Below are positions 44,010 through 53,165 of a stretch of DNA of 64,000 nucleotides, in pieces; within the stretch, counting starts at the first letter, position 1, and each line of letters begins with the position of its first letter. The DNA comes from an uncultured bacterium (GTDB lineage: Bacteria; Desulfobacterota; BSN033; UBA1163). The stretch lies in contig CALLAL010000040.1 in assembly GCA_938002255.1 (NCBI GenBank), positions 43,983 through 107,982 on the forward strand, given 5' to 3'. The translations under genes were made by a program, and so were the position numbers. The notes under the pieces were generated by a model. That model saw nothing but the letters and a program-made list of their open reading frames with translations, was not told the origin of the DNA and ran no database searches.

Positions 44010-46592
44010 GTGTCAGAAAGAGAACCGAGAGAACAGAACGTAGAGGATCTTCTTGTTGAAATTGAATCGTTACGGCAGAGGATGGAGGAGCTCCTGAACT
44101 GTGAAGAGGAACGAAAACGGGCAGAGGAGGCTTTTCTCGATCTCTTTAATGCCACGGAGGAGGTGGCTCTTCTGATGGACATCTCAGGCATCATTCTTGT
44201 GGCCAATCAAAATGCCGCCCGTCTCTATGGAATCCCCGCAGGGCAACTTCCCGGGAAATCCATCTATGCCCTGATTCCTCCGAATCGCATTGAAAGCGGT
44301 AAGGAAAAAATCAAGACAGTGTTGAAGACCCGAAAGACTCTGAGGTTTGAAGGGAAGTTGGGAGAGAAGGTTTTTGAAAACAGTCTCTATCCCGTAATTA
44401 AGGAGGGAGAGGAGATTCAGAGAATTGCTCTTTATGTCCGCGATATTACCGAGAAAAAACGGCTTCAAGCGGAGTTACGGCAGACCGAAGAAAAATACAG
44501 GATCATTTACGAAAATGCTATTGAAGGAATTTTTCAAATTGGCCCGGAAGGAGAATTTCTCAGCGCCAATCCGTCTCTGGCCCGCATCCATGGCTATGGG
44601 TCTCCTCAAGAGTTGATCCAGAATGTGAAAGACATCCGAAGCCTCTATGTCCATCCAGAAGATCATACTCGATTAATTAACCTCCTTTTTAAGCAGGGGG
44701 CTGTCCAGGATTACGTTTCCCAAATGTATCGAAAGGACGGGAGCCTCCAGTGGATCTCCGTCAACGTCAGAATGGTTCAGGATGCCCAGGGGAATCCCCT
44801 CTATTATGAAGGGACCATGATGGACATCACAGAGAGGAAACTCGCAGAAACGAGACTCGCGGAGAGCGAAGAGCGTTATCGAACAGCCATTGAACATTCC
44901 AACGACGGGGTGGCCATCATTCAGGGTGACAAGATTCAATATGTCAACAAGAGATTCGTTGAGATTTTTGGTTACGAGCAGGCTGAAGAGATTAAAGGGC
45001 AATCCGTTTTACGCTTTGTCCACCCCGATGATCAAGAAAAGGTCAGAGCCATCAATCAAAAGAGACAGAAAGGGGAACCTGTTCCCTCCCGGTATGAATA
45101 TAAAGGGATTACCAAAGAGGGGAGAGAGATTTATATTGAGGTCTCTGCCACTGGCACTGTCTACCGGGGAGCCCCTGTTTCCCTCGTTTATTTAAGGGAT
45201 ATCACCGAACGGAAGATGGCAGAAGAGGCTTTATGGGTAGAGAGAAATCGCTTTCGGACTCTTTCTGAAAGTGCTCCTGTGGGTATTATTATGATCAACC
45301 AGGCAGGGACGTTTGAATATGTGAACCCTAAATTTATTGAACTGTTTGGCTATGATTTGAATGAAGTTCCCAATGGCATGGCCTGGTTTAAAAAAGCCTT
45401 TCCTGATCCTCAATCGAGAAAAGAAGTCATTGCAGCATGGATTGAATACTTGAACAGTACGAACCCAGGGGAGAAGGTTCCCCAGACCTTCCCCGTTACC
45501 TGTAAAGATGGAACCCAAAAGATGATCCATTTTACTCCTGTCCGACTTGCCACCGGAGAATATCTTGTCACCCTGGATGACATTACCGAGCGTATTGAGG
45601 CTCATAAAGCCCTGATGAAATCTCATCAAATGCTTGAACAGTTGAACCGGGCTAAGACAAAAGCTGTCCATCATATTTCCCACGAACTCAGGACGCCTCT
45701 TTCTTTGATCCAGGGAAACATAAGATTGTTAAAACGGGAACTCAAACAGAGAGCCCTCGATTCGGATTTCAAGGGCATTTTAGATGGATTAGACCGCAAT
45801 TTAGCAAGGCTCTCAAACATCTCGATTGAAACGGATGAGATCTTTAGAGTTTCGCAAGAACTGGAGGCGGGCGTCATCCTTGACGACCTCGAAACCCTCT
45901 GGCAACGCATCGAATCTCTTTCCGATATGCCTGCAGAGGTCCGTTCCCACTTTAATGGGTTAAAGACATGGCTCAGTCAGTATCTATCCGGAAGTACCCA
46001 GACGTTTCAATCGACTCAACTATTTCCCTTTGTCCTGGATGTCTTAGAAAGGGTCAAACACTTGTCCTCTCACCGTCTCATTCGGTTTCACATTGAGGGA
46101 AAGCAGGACCTTTTTGTTTTTATTGATCCACTGGTTTTGCAAAATGTGGTGGAAGGCCTCCTCCGAAATGCCATTGAGAATACTCCAGATGGCGGGAAAG
46201 TTCGGATTGTAATCGAGCAGAAGCGGGATAAGATTGCTCTTCACATTACGGATTACGGTGTCGGGATCACCGAAGAAAATCAGAACTATATTTTCGATGG
46301 GCTCTTTCACACCAAAGAGACAGAACTCTATGCTTCAAAAAAACCTTACGATTTCGGCGCAGGGGGAAAGGGATTGGATCTTCTGAGGATGAAAGTCTAT
46401 GCCCAGCGTTTTGGTTTTGATCTTTCCGTCACCAGCAAACGATGTGTCTATCTTCCAACGGATCAGGATCAATGCCCTGGAGATATTTCTCAGTGCCCCC
46501 ATGTAAGGGACGCTGAAGGGTGTGCGGCTTCAGGAGGCACCACGTTTACAGTGGCCTTCCCAATCAGAAAGATGATTCAATCCCCCTTTTAG
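44010..46592 (+). CDS. Multi-PAS hybrid-free sensor histidine kinase with Cys-rich C-terminal insert
   Basis: An 860-residue cytoplasmic-looking kinase starting at GTG 44010 after AAGGAAGG; no transmembrane segment is visible. A short coiled coil (residues 8-45) precedes four PAS domains, about 40-150, 160-280, 290-400 and 410-525; PAS-linked segments read ITEKKRL, ITERKLAE, ITERKMAE and ITERIEA. HisKA has HHISHELRTPLSLIQGN near 555. The ATPase domain has LLRNAIENTPDGG, DYGVGI and GAGGKGLDLL. Between the last box and the end lies an insert with four Cys (RCVYL, QCPGD, QCPHV, GCAAS) that could bind a metal. It follows the ketosynthases by 18 nt; the partner regulator is not adjacent. Confidence 0.93.
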   Translation: MSEREPREQNVEDLLVEIESLRQRMEELLNCEEERKRAEEAFLDLFNATEEVALLMDISGIILVANQNAARLYGIPAGQLPGKSIYALIPPNRIESGKEKIKTVLKTRKTLRFEGKLGEKVFENSLYPVIKEGEEIQRIALYVRDITEKKRLQAELRQTEEKYRIIYENAIEGIFQIGPEGEFLSANPSLARIHGYGSPQELIQNVKDIRSLYVHPEDHTRLINLLFKQGAVQDYVSQMYRKDGSLQWISVNVRMVQDAQGNPLYYEGTMMDITERKLAETRLAESEERYRTAIEHSNDGVAIIQGDKIQYVNKRFVEIFGYEQAEEIKGQSVLRFVHPDDQEKVRAINQKRQKGEPVPSRYEYKGITKEGREIYIEVSATGTVYRGAPVSLVYLRDITERKMAEEALWVERNRFRTLSESAPVGIIMINQAGTFEYVNPKFIELFGYDLNEVPNGMAWFKKAFPDPQSRKEVIAAWIEYLNSTNPGEKVPQTFPVTCKDGTQKMIHFTPVRLATGEYLVTLDDITERIEAHKALMKSHQMLEQLNRAKTKAVHHISHELRTPLSLIQGNIRLLKRELKQRALDSDFKGILDGLDRNLARLSNISIETDEIFRVSQELEAGVILDDLETLWQRIESLSDMPAEVRSHFNGLKTWLSQYLSGSTQTFQSTQLFPFVLDVLERVKHLSSHRLIRFHIEGKQDLFVFIDPLVLQNVVEGLLRNAIENTPDGGKVRIVIEQKRDKIALHITDYGVGITEENQNYIFDGLFHTKETELYASKKPYDFGAGGKGLDLLRMKVYAQRFGFDLSVTSKRCVYLPTDQDQCPGDISQCPHVRDAEGCAASGGTTFTVAFPIRKMIQSPF

Positions 46593-46693
46593 GGAAGGCC
46601 GATCCTCATTCATTTTAAATCATCAAGGGATTGATGAAACGTTTCCCTTTAAATTAACCCACCCGTTTGAACAAAAGTGATGCCACATCTTGG

Positions 46694-48838
46694 TTAAGGC
46701 ATCCGCTCTCTTCCAGAAGGAATCCTTTCTCTCTGAGGTTTTGATTCTCGAGATCTACTTGGTTCAATGTCTGATGAAGGAGATCCAGCGGGTTTTTGAC
46801 TCTCTGTTTCGGAGGGCCTTCCTTCCTGTATTTTGCTGTGGATGCGTTCCTGGCGAACCTCTCTCTCGATTTGACGTTCTCTCTCAGGAGGACGTTGTTC
46901 TGTTGGTTTTTGCATTTCTCTCCCTCGAATGGAGATACTTCCTCTGTCAGAAGGTGATCTTTCTCTCGTTTGTTCTCTTTGGGTTTCGATGGATCTTCGA
47001 TCCTCCCGCGGGCTTTCAATGCTCGACCGGGGACTCCTGTCTATTCTTTTTTCAATGGGTCTTTCCTGAGGTTTGATTTCGGGCTGTTTTTCGATATCTC
47101 GAGAAGGAGGAACCTCCCTGATCCGCTCTCTTTCTTTTTCCATCGGTTTTGTGTCGACAGGTTTGCGATCTTCTCGTGGGCGTTCGAGGGGGGTGTGTGG
47201 GCCTCTTTCGATCGGTTTTTCGGAAGGTCTTTCCTGGGGTTTAGACTCCTGAGGTTTTTCAATTTTTCCAGAAGGAGGGGAGATTTCTCTGGTCCGCTCC
47301 CTGGTTTTTTCGAAGGGCTTTGTCTCAATAGGTTTCTCAACCCTTTCAATGGGTCTTTCAGCTTCCTTAACCGAAGGCTTCCGTTCTCCTGGAGGGGTTT
47401 TTTCACCGGATCGTTCTTCTCTTCGAATGAGACTTCTCTCGTGGGGTCTGACTTCCCTTCGTTGAATCTCCATTTCTTTCGGAGGAGATCCCGGTCTTAA
47501 AACAGAGGCCTCCCGTTCCTTAACAATGGGTCGCCGTTCCTTGATCTCCCTTACTCTGATTTCATTGATCTTCTCAGGAGGCCTTTTCCCGGGAGGAACC
47601 TCACGAACCACCGGGATAGCGGTATTTCTTTCGGGTTTGATATTGGGTCTTCCGATATGGATTTTTTCTCTGAGGAATGGATTTTCTCTCACTTGCACAT
47701 CCACCTTCTTTCCGTGAACGAATGTGTCATGATGGACGATCGTCACTGCATTTTTGACATGAACATTCCTGTAAACCACTCTTTCAACATTGATCGTTGT
47801 AATATTGACCTGGGTGATATTGACGCTATAAGGGCCGTAATACCCGTACCCGTAGTAGATTTCTCTCGGCGCTAAAGGCACCCATGAAACATAGGTGGGG
47901 GTTCGAACCCAAGCCACAAATCCAGGACCCCAAAAGACTGCACCTCTTGGAGGGGGAACCCAGCACCAACCCACGCGGGCCACAAAAGCCCATCTTCCAT
48001 AATGATAAGGTACCCAGCCCCAAGGTTCATAAGAGACCCAAACATAGTCTCCTCTGATCCATACCCACCTGCCGATTCGGTAAGGAGCCCATCCTGCTGA
48101 AACGACAACCGTAGGCGTCCAGACATACCCATATTCTCTTACATGAATCCATCTCCCATGGTCATCAAATTCATGGGAGTAAGGGTGGAGCTCCTCTGGC
48201 AAATAACGAGAAGGGGCACGACGCTCCGCCAGGATTCGATCTCTGTTGAGATTCCACCTTTCCCACTCATCCGGAGGCCCCAGGGGAAAGAGTTCTCCAG
48301 GATATCCCTCACTTAACGCTAAGGTTTTATCCTGATCTACTCTCACCCGGCCATCTCGATTTTCTGCATAAACCGAGCCTTGAAAAACAGAGATGTCTGT
48401 ATGGCGATCATCAAGAATGTGGACCTGAAAGAGGGCACGCTCATATGCCCTGACCGAGGACATCGGCATGTCCATCTGCAACACACTACCCCGGATTCCT
48501 CTGAAGTTTGCATAAACCCGTCCTTCCGCAAGATAGAATTGATAAGAATCTCGTTCAAGAGTGAGGAGATCCAGAGCCGTTCTTTCATCGAGTCTTAAGG
48601 TTGTTCCATCTTTGAGATGCAGTTCAGCACGTCCCCCTTCAGGAACCCAGATTCGATCTCCATCGTATAAAGGCATATTCAGGGATGCTGGAGCCCAGCC
48701 TCCTGTATCCTCCGTGTTAATCTGAACCTCTCCCTCTATGAAACTGAGGCGTAAACTTCCGAGATTTGACGAATAGGATATGGTAGGAAGGAAAACAATC
48801 ACCCCCACCATCACCATGAACCATTTCAATCTTTTCAT
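46694..48838 (-). CDS. Secreted FecR-domain/DUF6600-like protein with Arg/Glu/Pro-rich tail
   Basis: A 714-residue protein; the ATG at 48838 follows CAGGAGGG and is preferred over one 21 nt upstream. A signal peptide (residues 5-22) is followed by a FecR-type domain (RLSFIEGEVQI, LYDGDRIWVPEGGRAELHLKDGTTLRLDE) to about 190. Next come Trp/Tyr-rich repeats (YGYVWTPTV, GWAPYRIGRWVWI, WGWVPYHYGRWAF, GWCWVPPP) typical of DUF6600-type surface proteins, to about 320. The last 300 residues are very low-complexity (Glu, Arg, Pro, Lys). A minus-strand TATAAT (48896-48901) is a plausible -10. It interrupts the lipid cluster on the opposite strand; function unknown. Confidence 0.88.
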   Translation of the reverse strand: MKRLKWFMVMVGVIVFLPTISYSSNLGSLRLSFIEGEVQINTEDTGGWAPASLNMPLYDGDRIWVPEGGRAELHLKDGTTLRLDERTALDLLTLERDSYQFYLAEGRVYANFRGIRGSVLQMDMPMSSVRAYERALFQVHILDDRHTDISVFQGSVYAENRDGRVRVDQDKTLALSEGYPGELFPLGPPDEWERWNLNRDRILAERRAPSRYLPEELHPYSHEFDDHGRWIHVREYGYVWTPTVVVSAGWAPYRIGRWVWIRGDYVWVSYEPWGWVPYHYGRWAFVARVGWCWVPPPRGAVFWGPGFVAWVRTPTYVSWVPLAPREIYYGYGYYGPYSVNITQVNITTINVERVVYRNVHVKNAVTIVHHDTFVHGKKVDVQVRENPFLREKIHIGRPNIKPERNTAIPVVREVPPGKRPPEKINEIRVREIKERRPIVKEREASVLRPGSPPKEMEIQRREVRPHERSLIRREERSGEKTPPGERKPSVKEAERPIERVEKPIETKPFEKTRERTREISPPSGKIEKPQESKPQERPSEKPIERGPHTPLERPREDRKPVDTKPMEKERERIREVPPSRDIEKQPEIKPQERPIEKRIDRSPRSSIESPREDRRSIETQREQTRERSPSDRGSISIRGREMQKPTEQRPPERERQIEREVRQERIHSKIQEGRPSETESQKPAGSPSSDIEPSRSRESKPQRERIPSGRERMP

Positions 48839-49063
48839 AACGATCCCTCCTGTAAACACTTGAGGTTTTTAATGTGATGACAGCCTTCTAACTTTATTAT
48901 AAACTTTTCACCTGTTAGACGAAAGGAGCAAAATATTTATTCGATAAGGTTCAAAGGAATAACCTTGACAAACCCGGGGATTGAACTTTTCGAAACTTAG
49001 CAGGTTTGGATAGGGGGAGGGGGTTCGACGTAGAGAGAAAGGGTGTGTTATACTGCTTCCATC

Positions 49064-50554
49064 ATGTTAGATAGCGATGTCATCATCATTGGTGCCGGGA
49101 TTGCGGGGCTAACCTGTGGATGCCTGTTGGCTCAAAAAGGCCTCCGTGTGCTCATCTTCGAGAAGAACCAGAAGATGGGTGGCTGCTGTACCTCCTTCCA
49201 GAAAGAAGGTTTTTCTTTCGATCTCTCTGTCCAATCCCTTGGTGAATGCCAGGAGGGAGGAAGAATCTGGAAACTCATAAAACGGTTGGGTCTGCTGGAT
49301 CACCTTCATTTCATCCCCCTTGAACCGGCAAGAGAATATCACTTTCCAGGTCAACGAATTATCCAATCCTCTCATCTCGAGACCCATATCGAAACCCTAT
49401 CCACCCTTTTTCCCAAAGAAAGGAGAGGGATTGAGCAGATCTATAAAGTCTTAAGAAAAATTTTCGATGAATATTCTCAATTGCCTTCCTCCCTCGACTG
49501 GTTCAACCCCACCTCCTTATCCTCCCAGTACCCCTTGCTTTTCCATTACAAAGAAAAGACCTTTGAACAACTTTTAGATGAACATGTCTCGAATCCTTTC
49601 CTGAAGATGATCCTCTCCATACGAAGTTCTTATGCCCTCCTCCCTCCGGAAGAGATCTCGGTGGTGGGTATGGCCGGGATTGAGATGTCCTATTTCAATC
49701 ATGGGGTCTCCTGTGTCAGAGGAGTAGTAGAGGATCTTCCCCTTAAGATGGGATACGCTTTTGAGAAAATGGGAGGGAAGATCGTACCGAAGGAAGAAGT
49801 TGAAAAGATCCTGATAGAGAATAAGAGGGCCATCGGAACCCGTAGTGTAGGAGGGCAGGAATATCGAGGAAGAGTCGTTGTTTCGAATATCGATGCCCGT
49901 ACGACCTTCTTTACTCTGGTAGGAGAGAATCATTTCCCAAGCAGTTACCGCTCAAAATTAAAGGGGATGCGACCGTCGTATTCCTATTTTATCCTTTACC
50001 TTGGGATTGAGGGAGAAGTGGAGGAGCTTCCGGTTTCAAACAATGAAATTTTTTCCGATAGGGAACTTTCAAAAGAGTATCAATCCCTCAGGGATCATCG
50101 TATCCTGGAAGGAGCGCCTTTTTATCTGCTGGTTCCATCCAAAGTCAATCCTTCTCATGCCCCCAGGGGAAAGAGCACGCTCTGCCTAAGCCTCAAAGCC
50201 CCTTACGAATTTGAGGAAGGATGGAATCAAAGAGGGGTTCGCCGTCTTTCTCAATATCTTATCGAAAGGGCGTCGACGATCATCCCAAATTTGAAGAAAA
50301 GGGTCCTCATCAAAATCGAGACCACTCCCCTGACCATCGAACGATGGACAGGGAATCACGAGGGAGCGGCTTACGGGTGGGCACAGATCCCCGGTCAATC
50401 AGGAATTCATCGCCTCCCAAGGATCACCCCAATTCCAAACCTTTTCTTAACGGGTCACTGGACCTCACCTGGAGGAGGGATTGCTGCAGTGGTTGCGTCA
50501 GGAGAGTTAACCGCAGAAGTGATTGGGAGCAGATTGGAGAGAGGAGAGGTTTAA
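49064..50554 (+). CDS. FAD-dependent CrtI/CrtISO-like oxidoreductase
   Basis: A 496-residue flavoprotein. It has the N-terminal Rossmann loop DVIIIGAGIAGLTCGCLLAQKG with the FAD Glu in IFEKNQKMGG, CCTSFQ (GG-motif region), a long substrate domain, and a C-terminal FLTGHWTSPGGGIAAVVASGE motif. The architecture fits phytoene desaturase, carotenoid isomerase and related polyene enzymes. The ATG at 49064 is chosen as it precedes the Rossmann strand; a GTG at 49043 adds 7 residues. It is separated from the ketosynthases by a kinase and an opposite-strand gene but is followed without gap by a LolB-like lipoprotein, so a role in the same polyene-type lipid is plausible. Confidence 0.9.
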   Translation: MLDSDVIIIGAGIAGLTCGCLLAQKGLRVLIFEKNQKMGGCCTSFQKEGFSFDLSVQSLGECQEGGRIWKLIKRLGLLDHLHFIPLEPAREYHFPGQRIIQSSHLETHIETLSTLFPKERRGIEQIYKVLRKIFDEYSQLPSSLDWFNPTSLSSQYPLLFHYKEKTFEQLLDEHVSNPFLKMILSIRSSYALLPPEEISVVGMAGIEMSYFNHGVSCVRGVVEDLPLKMGYAFEKMGGKIVPKEEVEKILIENKRAIGTRSVGGQEYRGRVVVSNIDARTTFFTLVGENHFPSSYRSKLKGMRPSYSYFILYLGIEGEVEELPVSNNEIFSDRELSKEYQSLRDHRILEGAPFYLLVPSKVNPSHAPRGKSTLCLSLKAPYEFEEGWNQRGVRRLSQYLIERASTIIPNLKKRVLIKIETTPLTIERWTGNHEGAAYGWAQIPGQSGIHRLPRITPIPNLFLTGHWTSPGGGIAAVVASGELTAEVIGSRLERGEV

Positions 50555-50555
50555 C

Positions 50556-51170
50556 ATGACTCGAAGCATTTATTTTTCTGGGCTATGTCTGTTGCTGCTT
50601 TCCCTTTGCCTGTGGGGGTGTCCCAAAAAGGTAGAGATCATTCCTCCTGAAAAACCTCCTTATGAAAACCCAATCGCAAGACTTCTTGAAACCTTCTCCT
50701 TTGCAGATTCCCTTCAGGCGAGAGCCGTGATTCGGGTCGAGACCTTGAGAGATGGAGAAGAGATGAATTTTCTCCTTAATGGATTCCTTTTCTATCAAAA
50801 GCCAGATAAATTCCGGCTTCTTGGTTATCATCCCCTGGGGATGGGCCTTTTCGATGCTCTCTATCGAGAGGGTCAATTCTTTCTTTTAATTCCACCCCAG
50901 AAAAGGGCTTATAGGGGGGAACTTCACCAGGTTGGGGATCTCATGGCAAAGGCAGGCGAAATCAGGATTTCCTCAGATAAGGGCCAGGACAAGGACATCC
51001 CAAGTTGGGTTCAGATTGAATTCATTGAAAAAGAGACCCGGATTGAGCTCAAACTCAGAGGTACCTCTGTTAATCTTCCTCTGGCCGAAGAAAACTTTGA
51101 ATGGAATGTCCCGGAGGGGGTTGAGGTTAGATCTCTTGAAAGGCTTTTAAGAGGGCTGAGACAAAGATGA
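50556..51170 (+). CDS. LolB-like outer-membrane lipoprotein
   Basis: A 204-residue lipoprotein: signal residues 1-19 ending CLWGC, with Cys20 lipidated (LCLWGC). The mature protein has NPIARLLETFSFADSLQARAVIRVET, FLLNGFLFYQKPDKFRLLGYHPLGMGLFDALY and PQKRAYRGEL, the LolB/DUF4292-like half-barrel pattern. The ATG at 50556 follows AGAGGAG. It starts 1 nt after the FAD gene stop and overlaps the radical SAM ATG. In the Lol system, LolA hands cargo to LolB; a LolA-like gene lies in the same cluster at 40819, so the two may form a dedicated delivery path. Confidence 0.82.
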   Translation: MTRSIYFSGLCLLLLSLCLWGCPKKVEIIPPEKPPYENPIARLLETFSFADSLQARAVIRVETLRDGEEMNFLLNGFLFYQKPDKFRLLGYHPLGMGLFDALYREGQFFLLIPPQKRAYRGELHQVGDLMAKAGEIRISSDKGQDKDIPSWVQIEFIEKETRIELKLRGTSVNLPLAEENFEWNVPEGVEVRSLERLLRGLRQR

Positions 51171-52501
51171 GGATTGCCCTGATCATCCCCAGATGGCCCA
51201 AGGACAGTTTTTGGGATGTGATTGCTTTTAAATTTCCACTTCTTTCAACCTCTCTGCTTGCAGGCTTAACTCCCGCCCAACATGAGGTAGCAATCATCGA
51301 TGAAAGCCTTTCCGAAATCGATTTTCATCAGGAGGTTGATCTCGTTGCTATCACCGCCATTACTCCTCTGGCTCCAAGGGGATATGAGATTGCAGATGAA
51401 TTTCGGAGAAGAGGGAAAAGAGTCGTCATCGGAGGGATTCACGCCACCTGGCTTCCCGAAGAGGCGAAAACCCACGCCGATAGTGTGGCTATTGGAGAAG
51501 CGGATGAAACCTGGCAGGAGATTTTAGAAGATGCCGAAGCAGGGCAGTTGAAACCATTTTATCGGCAGAGGGAGAAGACGGACCTGAGTCGTCTTCCATT
51601 CCCTCGAAGAGACCTCCTGCCCCCTAAAGGGTATCTCTTTCATAACTTAATTCAGACCACTCGAGGCTGCCCATTTGATTGTGAGTTCTGTTCTGTCACG
51701 GCTCTCCACGGAAAGACCTATCGAATGAGACCTATTTCCGAAGTGGAAAAGGAGATCCAATCCTTAGAAAGATCCAAAGCTTACATTTTTTTCGTTGATG
51801 ACAATATCGTTGGAAATCTCTCTTATGCCAAAGAGCTCCTAACCATGCTTTCTCATTACCGGCTGCGTTGGATCAGCCAGGGACCGATCCAGATTGCCGA
51901 GAACGAAGAGCTCCTCTCGCTTATGGCCAGAGCTGGATGTCACGGCCTCTTCATCGGGTTTGAGAGTCTTCGCGAAGAGAACCTCGACCTGATGGGGAAA
52001 AGGATCAATCGAGTTCAACGATATGAACGAGAGATTCGTAGGCTCCATGATGCAGGCATCGGGGTATATGGTTCCTTTGTCTTTGGATATGACTATGACG
52101 ATGCTTCTGTTTTTGATGAATTTATCGAGTTCGCCAATCGAAATAGAATCGATGGAGCCTTCCTTCCCGTTTTGACTCCCTTCCCGGGAACTCGGATCTA
52201 TCAGAGGTTAAAGAAGGAGGGTAGGATCCTGACAGAGGATTGGTCGAAGTATGATATGGCAACCGTCGTCTTTCGTCCGAAACGAATGACCGTGGAAGAA
52301 CTTCAGGAAGGATTCTGGAAGGTGAATCGGTCTTTCTATTCTCTCCCCTCAATGATGCAAAGAATCTTTAACCCCTTCCAATTCCGGAGAAGCCTGATTA
52401 TTTTTGGCCCGATGAATCTGGGTCTCTGGCCCGCCGTCAAAAAAGCCAAACGATATGCAAAGAAAAATAGGTCGTCTATGTTTTATGGAAAGGATTCTTG
52501 A
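51167..52501 (+). CDS. B12-binding-domain radical SAM protein
   Basis: A 444-residue enzyme. Residues 1-135 form the cobalamin-binding-like domain (LVAITAITPLAPRGYEIADEF, GGIHATWLPEEA). The cluster motif is CPFDCEFC near 160, followed by the SAM-binding barrel (FVDDNIVGN, FESLREENLDLMGK, FVFGYDYDDASVF), ending in a tail with MTVEELQEGFW. It overlaps the LolB-like gene by 4 nt, placing it in the lipid cluster; a C-methylation or ring-forming step is possible. It is a close relative of the enzyme at 31270-32616 in overall layout. Confidence 0.9.
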   Translation: MRIALIIPRWPKDSFWDVIAFKFPLLSTSLLAGLTPAQHEVAIIDESLSEIDFHQEVDLVAITAITPLAPRGYEIADEFRRRGKRVVIGGIHATWLPEEAKTHADSVAIGEADETWQEILEDAEAGQLKPFYRQREKTDLSRLPFPRRDLLPPKGYLFHNLIQTTRGCPFDCEFCSVTALHGKTYRMRPISEVEKEIQSLERSKAYIFFVDDNIVGNLSYAKELLTMLSHYRLRWISQGPIQIAENEELLSLMARAGCHGLFIGFESLREENLDLMGKRINRVQRYEREIRRLHDAGIGVYGSFVFGYDYDDASVFDEFIEFANRNRIDGAFLPVLTPFPGTRIYQRLKKEGRILTEDWSKYDMATVVFRPKRMTVEELQEGFWKVNRSFYSLPSMMQRIFNPFQFRRSLIIFGPMNLGLWPAVKKAKRYAKKNRSSMFYGKDS

Positions 52502-52543
52502 AAGGCTGTGGTCTATAACCCCATCTCAACCCAGGAGGAAAAA

Positions 52544-53098
52544 ATGACCCTTATCATCATTCTTGTCATCATGGCCGTTGTTGTGATTGCGGTGATCTCC
52601 ATTTATAACAAACTGGTTAGACTTAAAAATACAGTTCAATCTTCATGGTCTGATATTGATGTTCAATGTAAGAAACGATTTGATCTCGTTCCCAATCTGG
52701 TTGAGACGGTCAAGGGATATGCTTCTCATGAAAAGACCGTCTTTGAGAACGTTACCCGGGCAAGATCGATGGCTATGCAGGCAAGCACTCCTGGAGAGAT
52801 GGCAAAGGCTGAAAACATGATCAGGGAGACATTGAAAAGCTTATTTGCGGTCGCCGAGGCTTATCCTGAACTGAGAGCCAATGCCAATTTTATGCAGCTT
52901 CAGAATCAATTGCAGGAACTGGAGAACAATATTGAAAGCGCCAGACGGTATTATAATGCCGTAGTTCGGGACTTTAATATCCTGATTGAATCGTTTCCTT
53001 CCAACTTGATAGCTTCGGTCTTCAACTTTAAACAGGCTGAACTCTTTCAACTCGAGACACCAGAAATAGAACGGAAGCCGGTGAAGGTGAGCTTCTGA
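52544..53098 (+). CDS. LemA family protein
   Basis: A 184-residue inner-membrane protein. The ATG at 52544 follows CAGGAGG. Residues 2-24 form one helix (LIIILVIMAVVVIAVISIYN), then a helical cytoplasmic or periplasmic domain with WSDIDVQCKKRFDLVPNLVETVKGYASHE and LRANANFMQLQNQLQELENNIESARRYYN, the LemA signature. Its function is not known; LemA is often paired with a DUF2207 protein as here (53166-54947) and may be a membrane-associated stress or trafficking factor. It lies 42 nt after the radical SAM gene. Confidence 0.93.
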   Translation: MTLIIILVIMAVVVIAVISIYNKLVRLKNTVQSSWSDIDVQCKKRFDLVPNLVETVKGYASHEKTVFENVTRARSMAMQASTPGEMAKAENMIRETLKSLFAVAEAYPELRANANFMQLQNQLQELENNIESARRYYNAVVRDFNILIESFPSNLIASVFNFKQAELFQLETPEIERKPVKVSF

Positions 53099-53165
53099 GG
53101 ACTTGGGAATTCGGATCACGAAGCCACCTCTTCTTCGCTTCGCCGCTTAGAGGGGAAAGTTTAAA

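Noticed and set aside
46970..47500. 176-codon plus-strand Phe/Arg-rich frame
   Set aside because: Antisense of the low-complexity tail of the FecR-type protein; composition follows from the repeats.
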